Below are positions 57,098 through 64,000 of a DNA stretch of 64,000 nt, piece after piece; position 1 is the stretch's first letter, and the number at the start of each line of letters is the position of its first letter. Source of the stretch: Linanthus parryae (lineage: Eukaryota > Streptophyta > Magnoliopsida > Ericales > Polemoniaceae). Made by a program: the position numbers and the translations under genes. The stretch covers positions 76,363,495-76,427,494 of the forward strand of contig JALGPY010000005.1 in assembly GCA_023055425.1 (NCBI GenBank), read 5' to 3'. The notes under the pieces are model-generated. The model ran no database searches and had not been told where the DNA came from. It worked only from the letters and a program-made list of their open reading frames with translations.

Positions 57098-58767
57098 TGA
57101 TAACTCTCTTTTAGGAGTTATCTTTATACTTCCATATTACTTGTAATAGGCTTATTTCACATGATTTATATGCTATATTTGCACAAACATGTGAATTTGA
57201 CGATTTATAAGCCTACGAGTGAAAATTTGTGTTTCTAGCTTATTTGTGCATGTTTTCTCTCATATTTGCTATGATAATTGCACGGGTTGTTTAGTGTTGT
57301 GTATCTTAGGTAAAATAGGTGCAATGGAGCTTATGAGATGCTTGGACATGCTTGGAATGGAGCTAGATGAAGAGGAGAAAAGGAGACGCACAAACGAAGA
57401 AAAGTTGGAAAAGTCACACAGGACCAGCCTGCACTCTTTTCGATGCCCAGGAAAATCTACAAAGAATTTTGAAGCAAGGATTGCAGCATTGGAAAGTAGA
57501 CATCCGTAGCTTTCCAACGGTATATGGTAGGCCCGAAGACAAGTCCGTATGAGGGAGATACAGCCCGCGCAAAATCAGCAAATAATTCTGTCCGGGAATT
57601 ACAAAGTAGAGGGGCTGAAGTGCAATTTCGACCAAATAACATAAAAAATCGTGCCCAGCTGGTAAAAAACGGGCAGAGAAGACCTAATAGGGGAGGATTG
57701 ATGTACGGGAGCCATTGGAGAGCACCTAGGAGCTTGGGGATTGCACGGATTCGCCAAAGCTTTGGCGATTTCATCGTTTGATTCTTCTCTTACCCTCTCT
57801 TTATCATTCTATGGAGAATACTTGTGATTTTAGCATAACAATGAGTAGCTAATTTCTTTGTTAGGCTCTATGGAGAGCCTAGGGTTATGACTTAGACTTA
57901 TTTTCCGGATTTTGTTGATTGATTCATGCGTTTGATCCAATTAGTGTTTATTATTCTTCATCTTGTATTGTGAATCCGTAAGCTAAGGCTATTGACACGT
58001 GTTAGTGATGAATGGAATGACCATGTTAGATGAAGATGATGAACTAGTTGAATTCATAGCTTAATGTTACAAACTAATTGATTAGAAATCATGATCTAGA
58101 CTTAATTCTTAGCAACAAGGGAGTCGCGAACCGGAGTTGTTAGTGAACTAGGTAGGTGCTCGACAGAGACTTAACCCGGTTACGAATAAGATCATATTTT
58201 TATTCCCGAATCATTGAGACCGATAGGTGAGATGAATAGGAGTAGTCATGTGTGGGTAGATTCGGTTGAATTAGTTAGGTGAGTGAATCGGTGGACCGAC
58301 AGGACCCGGTGAACGAAGTTGACTAGCCAGCTAGAACGTAACGGTAGATGGAGGTGGACCGATAGGACCCAAAGTAAACTGTTACGTAAAATTACATGAA
58401 ATCGACAGAAGATTGTAAGTGCTATTACCCGGCATAATCAGTTAGTGCGTAATGTGTTCCAATGCAAATTCCGGAACTGTCTAAAGACCCTAGGTGATTC
58501 ATAGATCGCCTAGTTTTCTCCATACTTTGATTAAATTCTCTTAATTGAAAAATACAGAAATATTGTCTCTACATTCATTTTATTTAGTCGCTTGTTTGTA
58601 GGCAACGAGCACTTAAACCACTTCTTACCGGTTACTTAAGTATATTCTAATTAATTCTTAATTAGCTAATAGCCGTCTATTTCCCTTGGGTTCGATACTC
58701 GGAGTCGTAAAATACTCCACTTACTACTTGACTGTGCACTTGCGTAAACACGTAAGAAATCGTGTCA
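57098..58767 (+). repeat. G3 3' LTR
   Basis: The same length as the 5' LTR, 1670 bp, and nearly identical. It is followed by the TSD CCTGC and the remainder of the G2 5' LTR. Confidence 0.93.
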
Positions 58768-58772
58768 CCTGC

Positions 58773-59188
58773 GTTCAAACGCAGGGTGTGCGTCTGAACG
58801 CCCTACTTGGTAACTTTTCCTGTCTGTTTTCTCCCGTCTCTCTGCTGCTAACAGTTGTGCGTTTGAACGCGCGTTGTGCGTTTGAACGCACAGCCTTAGC
58901 TTTTCTCCTAAGTTTTTTCTGCTTTGACTCCTTGATACGCTGCCTCCATTCCAAGCCTCTCTCATGCATTTCTCGGTACCTGTTTCCTGCGCACAACAAC
59001 AAGTACCTGCGATCATATCCAATAAACAAAATCATGCACGAAATTACTCAAATATATCAATTATTCACTCAGCGTCCTTTGTCTCGTATCAAGTGGAAAA
59101 CTGACTGAAACTAGGCAAAATCAATCTCAACAGGGTCAGAACCAATGGTAAAAAGGTGTCCCAAACTAACTCCATTTACAAGCTATCA
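58773..59188 (-). repeat. G2 5' LTR, distal part
   Basis: Continues the left-LTR alignment at 27834-28248. In element orientation it holds the LTR tip TGATAGCTTG (59179-59188). GCGTTTGAACGC-type dyads occur at 58771-58784, 58788-58800, 58858-58870 and 58877-58892. Confidence 0.9.
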
Positions 59189-61118
59189 TCCCACTCATGT
59201 GTCTTGAGCAACCACTGTCCATAAAGCACTTCTGTTCTTTGTTGTTGGTGACAACCTGCAAACACCAATCACTTCCTTACCCAGCTGTTAGACCAAGTGT
59301 GGAATTTGGACTCATACTTAGGATCAACCATAATAGGTGGTGTGACCCCTTTAGGAACCCAAAATTGTCTGACATGTCCTTTGAGTTGAAGTGGTAATGT
59401 GTTCCTCATTATGTGAGGGTCTCTTCCTCTGAAAGGACAAGTCATCTTAACATGACCAATTTTGTTGCAAAAATGACACTTAGGAGAAGTTTTGTTTTCA
59501 TCTTTCACAAATCTGGTATTGTTCTTTCTTGGAAAATTTAGATTGTATCCAATACCAGTTTTGTGAACAGACTTTGAACTTTCTCCAAGAATTATGTTCA
59601 ACTTGTGTTCTGAGCCTGCAAGCTCGACTTTGACTAATTCTGATTTTTGAAGTTTCTCAGTAAGAGTATTCTTTTGTTTATGTAATTCATCAACTTTACT
59701 TCTCAGATTAACAAGGCTATTATTAAGTAAAGATTTCTCAGTGACTACTTCCTTTACTTGTGTTTTCAAGGCTTTGAAACTGGTTTTCAAGGCCTTGAAA
59801 TCACTGTCAGTTTTCTTCTGAGAGATTTCAAGATTCTGATTCAGACAAACAAGTAGTAAATTCTCTTTTGCTTGCTCATGAAATCTTTCTTTCAAAACTT
59901 TATTCTCTTTCAGATAGTCCTCTTCATTTAAAAGCATTGTTCTGAGGTAATCTGAGAGAGCTTATTTTGGTTTTGAAGTCAAACAATTTACCATTACCTC
60001 AGTGTTCTTTTCAGAAAATTCATCATGCTTGGCCATGAAGCATAGGTTGGCATGTTCTTCTTCAGATTCAGAGACACTTGAGGTATCTAAATCACTCCAT
60101 GAGGCTATCATAGCTTTCTTTCTCCTGTCATGGTCTTTCTTCTGAAAATTCTTGCTTTTCTTGTGTGGACAATCTCTTATCAAGTGTCCTGCATCACAAC
60201 ACTCAAAGCAGTTCGTGACTTTTGATTTACTTTGTCAAGAGGACTTACCTTTGTAGTCCTTGCTATTGGATGATATGTGTCTTTCTCTTTTGAAGTCATT
60301 GTTTCCAAAAAATTTCTTCATCTTGAGGATTCCAGTAAAGGCTTTGGAAATCAATGCAAATGGGTCTTCATCATCATCTTCTGTTTCAAGGCTTTGAATT
60401 TTCCCATTCTCTTTGTCCTTGAGTGCTAAATTTTGACACCTTTTGGTAGCTCTCCATCAGCTTCATTCATGGATTTTTCATGAGTCAGGAGCTTCCCTTG
60501 TAGGTCATCAAGTTGTAGTGATGATAGATCTTGAGCTTCCTCAATTGCAGTAGTCTTTGGTTCCCATTTTACTTTGGTAGACTTCTCCGAATCTTTCTCA
60601 CCTTTTCTTCATTGGAAATATGCTTTCCAAATGAATCAAGGTTATTGACTATGTCTGTGAACCTCATGAACATCTCTCTGATTGACTCATCTGCATTCAT
60701 CTTGAATAGCTCGTATTGTCTGAGGTAGATGTTGATCTTGGTTTGCTTGACTTGAATTATTCCTCCAAATGTCACCACAAGCTTATCCTAGATCTCTTTG
60801 GCAGTCTTGCAGCCTGAAATCCTGTTGAATTCATTTGTACTCAAAGCATAATACAAGATGTTAATAGCTTTGTAATTATTAGAGAATTGTTCTAATTCAG
60901 ATGAAGAAAGAAAGTCTTCAGATTTGGGTGTTTTGATCCCATCTTTCTCAGTGTAGAAAGTGTGAGGTCCATTCTGAATAATGGTCCATAGCTCTACGTC
61001 TTGATCAATTATGAACATTTTCATCATAGCTTTCCAGTGAGCAAAATTATCTCTACAATAGAGGAGGTCTGTTAGCAGCTCTTCCCTGTATAAAACCACC
61101 ATCACCTGCAGTACTCAT
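59189..61118 (-). pseudogene. C2 gag and protease start, broken
   Basis: The gag start is the ATG at 61118. The gag domain (60569-61105; FAHWKAMMKMF, NEFNRISG) is interrupted by frameshifts near 60780. The zinc knuckles CFECCDAGHLIRDC (about 60165-60210) and CHFCNKIGHVKMTC (about 59433-59475) are both complete. The middle has the FKALK...FKALK repeat encoded by palindromes at 59764-59800. The protease motif MDSGCSRHMSG ends at the G2 insertion (59189-59225). It aligns with C1 10161-12103. Confidence 0.87.
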
Positions 61119-61150
61119 GATAACCAGCTGGTTAAATCTATTCAGTGATA

Positions 61151-61165
61151 CAAGCTCTGATACCA
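61151..61165 (-). other. C2 primer-binding site (tRNA-iMet)
   Basis: TGGTATCAGAGCTTG on the minus strand, two bases from the LTR end, identical to C1. Confidence 0.9.
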
Positions 61166-61167
61166 AT

Positions 61168-62485
61168 TGAAGGGGGAGTATGAAAATAGATATGCAGCAA
61201 AGATACTCTAGAAGGGGGTGGTGGGGGGGGGGGGGGGGGAAGTTGGATAGAGTATGTCAACTTCTTGCAAAACTTGTAGAGGATAAGAGTTTATATGAAG
61301 AGCAGTGAAGTTCAAGGCCTTGAAAACAGTTTCAAGCCTTTGGAATGAAATACAGTTTTAAAGTAAAACAGACAAGTCTTTTTCAAGGCCTTGAAAAGAG
61401 TTTCAAACCCTTGAAAACAGACAAGTTTGAATGCTGTAAAAACTAAGTATGAAAATGAACTTTAAATGCAGGAGACACATAATTTATAGAGTTCAGTCCA
61501 CTTGGACCTACGTCTCTACCTAAGGGATCTTCTCCCTGCAGGATATTCTACACAATTCTTATTAATCAAAAGCTAAGCCCTAGATCTCAAGCACCGAGAT
61601 ATGCCTTACTCTGTTACAGCTTGTGGTTCTCTCTAACCTATCTAGTACATGCTCCTGCTAACTTATTAACTGAGAATTCTCTATTGTTCACTTTAAACAA
61701 TCCTTGATAATGAGATAAATAAGTAGTATAATAATGATATACAAATGAAGTGCAATTCAGAAGAACACTGAAGTGTAGAACTGCAGAGAAGAATGCAGTG
61801 ATCTTCTGTGAGATGGATTGTGAGAATGATGTGCTTCTATGATGTTTGTCAATCCTGTAATGTGTATCTATTTTTGCCCGTTGAGTGTTGTCTCTTGTTG
61901 CTTCAAAATAAGCTCTATTTATACAGCTTGATGCTCTGCAAATCTCTCCAGATTTTCAACAACAACTTCCTGTTTTGTAGGCAACAACTTTGACTCTCTT
62001 AACAGCCTTCTCCAACGGATAGTTGATCATGATATTCAGAGATATTATTGTGATCTTCCTCTTAAACTAATTGAGAAGCTTTCATGAGTGTCTGATTGAT
62101 CACAGAATCATCTTCTCTTAATGTTTCCTTTCCTGCAAAAGCCAGATTAGGAAACCAATCCTGCAAACTTAGGAAATAAAATTTCCCTACAAAACTGAGT
62201 CAAACAGATGGATTAAATGATGTTAGATATATCAAAACAGTTTGTTTTTCATCATCAAATACTAACACATCAATAATAGGGGTGAGAGAGACAGAATCAA
62301 ATCAGAAGAGTTTAGAAAAACTCCCCCTTAGAACATGCATACAGGTCAGACAGTTTCAAAGCTTTGAATCCTGGTTCAAGGCCTTGCTATTTCAAGTCTG
62401 TGAAACCTTATTCAAGGATTTGAAAACTGGTTCAAGGCCTTGAAATAACTTAGTATTTCAATTTCATGAAACTTGTGACCTTACA
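61168..62485 (-). repeat. C2 5' LTR (right)
   Basis: Plus-strand ends are TGAAGGGGG and GACCTTACA. It has the TATA-like TATAAATAG (minus) at 61915-61923, TTTCAAGGCCTTGAAA-type dyads at 61310-61420 and 62350-62450, and an expanded G-tract at 61214-61240. Followed by TAGGG and the D2 remainder. Confidence 0.9.
61915..61923 (-). promoter_or_regulatory. C2 5' LTR TATA-like box
   Basis: TATAAATAG on the minus strand in the LTR that would drive the element. Matches the left LTR copy. Confidence 0.5.
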
Positions 62486-63761
62486 TAGGGTTTTCTCTCT
62501 TGTGTGGAAAATATGTAAGATCAATCATCATCACTTAAGAATACGGTGGACTACTAATCGAGACAAAACTACTAACCGTAATATTAGGATTATCCATAAT
62601 TTCACACAAAACTTTACACAGCAAGTCCCTCCCTACAAACTTAGTGTAGCTTATAGTTAAGTCTTAATCATATGGTTTAGTAATACCCATCAACTATATA
62701 AAGTACCAAACGTAATCTCAATTTACATTCCACACACTTGAGACTCGAAAACACTTGTGAATCACATGATCACACTTATGTTGGACTACGTTCTGGAGAA
62801 AATAAATTAATCGGCTCCCAATAGTCTATTTGAAATCATAATTCAACCCGAATTATATTCAAAATTAATTATTAATTATACTTTACTCCACCATAAAACT
62901 ATAATTGCACACCGACATTTATTCTCATCATTATGTATGAGCTCCTGGTACTAATATTAGATAACTCCCCACTTTAAGATTACAGATACCCGTTAACGCC
63001 GATCTACTCTTACTGACAATTTCGATCTTATCAACATCTTATGTATTCCCTGATCTAAACCGCTCAACCCTTATTCGTTATGTCTGGTTACAAATAACCA
63101 CCTGGCCAGACTTAACATAACGAAACCTAGTGCGCCTCCAGCAGGGTACATTATTCTCATATGAGACGTGGATTCGATGATTCGATTAGCTTTCACCAAA
63201 TCTTAACAATCACTATCCAATATACCAGGATTGTTGACTCGTATTTGAATCTCACTCAATGTATCAAAATAATGATTAATCAAGGTTTGTGTCCACGTAA
63301 ACAATCATAGATTAAGAGTCTCCAGTATTACCAATAACAATAAAATACTATATTATCTCACTTTGGTCAGTCCGAGATAATTATATTTCATATGGCGGTC
63401 TGTTAAACATACACAAGTATGCTAGTGTAACAAGTTGAAACTATACCGTTACCTTGACCGAGATGTGTCACTATACTGTTACACTACAGTCGTTCCAATG
63501 GTTTGTCCCAAATCATATAGACTGTGAACCCTCACTTAGATTCCATAAATAACTGACAATTAATCTCGCGCATGCCCGAACTTGTCTGCATGTCCGATTG
63601 TCTTAGGTATGGAACATTGGACTTTATAATGCATATTTATATGGAAAATAATAAATAGAATTTGCTTACTCACGTATTTGCTAAATTAAAATGCGAATTA
63701 TAATAAATTAAGAGTTATTAATTCAACCATTAATATGGCTTTCTGAATAAAATTCCCAACA
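62486..63761 (-). repeat. D2: D-family solo LTR, right part
   Basis: Reverse complement of D1 LTR bases from about 31555 to 32865. It ends CCCAACA (the LTR start in element orientation) and is followed by the TSD copy TTTTG (63762-63766). Confidence 0.88.
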
Positions 63762-63766
63762 TTTTG

Positions 63767-64000
63767 TGTCGTCTTCTGGGAAAACATCAATTTAATAATT
63801 ATTCATAATTTAGTTAATAGATTTTTTATTTTTATTTTTATTTTATCAGGTGTATCTTATCGTCTTGAATTCTACGTTTTGCGGGAACTTTCTAGTTTAT
63901 TTCCTTATTGCCTCGTGACATAGTGGCCCCATAAGAAGACCGATAAAAAATTTTGCGAAATTAGAGAAAGAAAGAGACTCATCAATAAGGAAAAAAAACC
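63767..64000 (+). other. Host sequence of D2: PBS remainder and leader of old Athila/Tat element H
   Basis: TGTCGTCTTCTGGGA continues the degenerate PBS begun before D2. The T-rich stretch and TTTTATCAGG near 63841-63850 resemble the G3 leader before its gag ATG. No gag frame is recognisable before the window ends. Confidence 0.4.

Larger units (their letters stand above)
48705..58767 (+). mobile_element. G3: non-autonomous Athila/Tat-type element with gag and protease only
   Basis: Complete element of 10,063 bp. Its LTRs of 1670 bp (48705-50374, 57098-58767) differ at roughly 18 sites by eye, the PBS is intact, and there is a perfect TSD CCTGC (48700-48704, 58768-58772). The uninterrupted G2 LTR confirms the site. 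It encodes gag (50512-51657) and protease (51709-52635), then goes straight to the post-coding hairpin motif. RT, RNase H, integrase and the accessory 3' ORF are absent. It fits the class called TR-GAG (terminal repeats with gag). It is the youngest datable insertion here and needs enzymes from a relative such as a G1-type element. Confidence 0.93.
26560..59188 (-). mobile_element. G2: Ty3/gypsy Athila/Tat-type retrotransposon with three nested insertions
   Basis: Minus-strand element with 5' LTR on the right (47410-48704 plus 58773-59188, split by G3), PBS 47386-47403, gag, protease, RT, RNase H, integrase, palindrome cluster, accessory 3' ORF, 3' noncoding region and 3' LTR (26560-28248). 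Flanks are TCCCT (26555-26559) and TCCCA (59189-59193); the intact C1 sequence supports a single target here. It interrupts the C2 protease just after DSGCSRHMSG. It hosts D1, M1 and G3. Coding regions are broken. Confidence 0.92.
21559..62485 (-). mobile_element. C2: Ty1/copia SIRE-like retrotransposon, split by G2
   Basis: Minus-strand relative of C1: right (5') LTR 61168-62485, PBS 61151-61165, gag and protease 59189-61118, G2 insertion, then pol 24072-26559, 3' ORF 23142-23561, and left (3') LTR 21559-22850. Flanks are TTGGG (21554-21558) and TAGGG (62486-62490), a TSD with one mismatch. The RT palm and integrase core carry internal deletions, so it is defective. A 254-bp piece of D-family LTR lies between the 3' ORF and the left LTR. 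Confidence 0.9.

Noticed and set aside
1..64000. tRNA, rRNA or other structured host RNA genes
   Set aside because: I found no cloverleaf-like or rRNA-like sequence by eye; tRNA matches are limited to primer-binding sites.

Overview
This is a gene-poor, repeat-packed stretch of a flowering-plant genome, most likely a eudicot. I see no convincing host gene. Almost every base can be assigned to LTR retrotransposons (Ty3/gypsy of the Athila/Tat type, Ty1/copia of the SIRE type, a second copia family and a chromovirus-like LTR) or to one Mutator-like DNA transposon. Boundaries come from paired LTRs, TG...CA termini, tRNA primer-binding sites (PBS), polypurine tracts (PPT) and target-site duplications (TSD). 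Species cannot be read from the sequence. Element names used here: G1-G4 = Athila/Tat gypsy elements; C1, C2 = SIRE-like copia elements; C3 = another copia LTR; D1, D2 = members of a third copia family; T1 = chromovirus-like LTR; M1 = Mutator-like element; H = old Athila/Tat host remnant.

Left stack (1-20342): G1 (+ strand, 3' half, ends at 6597) inserted into the 3' ORF of C1 (- strand, 6598-13427). C1 lies in the 3' noncoding part of a gutted Athila copy, G4 (- strand, 13428-15335). G4 abuts T1 (15336-20342), which also carries a copia LTR, C3 (15715-17105).

Right stack (20343-64000): H is an old Athila/Tat 5' LTR end with its PBS. A D-family solo LTR (D2, 20985-63761, TSD TTTTG) sits in that PBS. 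C2 (21559-62485) inserted into D2. G2 (26560-59188, - strand) inserted into the protease region of C2. G2 then received three insertions: the full-length but decayed D1 (31555-39347, TSD CAAAA) in its 3' ORF, M1 (44265-45549, 9-bp TSD TTGATTAAA) between gag and protease, and the young gag-protease-only element G3 (48705-58767, TSD CCTGC) in its 5' LTR. The D family therefore occurs both near the bottom of the nest and deep inside it.

Nearly all retroelement coding regions are broken. The exceptions are gag and protease of G3, which are open, although G3 has no reverse transcriptase, RNase H or integrase and would need a helper.

The most unusual pattern is noncoding. Each of the G1, G2, G3 and G4 families, and the C1/C2 pair, carries its own short dyad-symmetric motif in clusters: CTTCGTACGAAG (G1), GCGTTTGAACGC (G2), GGTCGTACGACC (G3), GTTCGTATGAAC (G4) and TTTCAAGGCCTTGAAA (C1/C2). 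In G1 and G2 the clusters occur in the LTR and again between pol and an accessory 3' ORF. The Athila-type elements also share a hairpin at the LTR tip, a hairpin just after the coding region, repeated PPT-like G-tracts and a conserved 3' noncoding block. I propose, as inference only, that the family-specific motifs are recognition sites for a co-evolving factor, possibly element-encoded.
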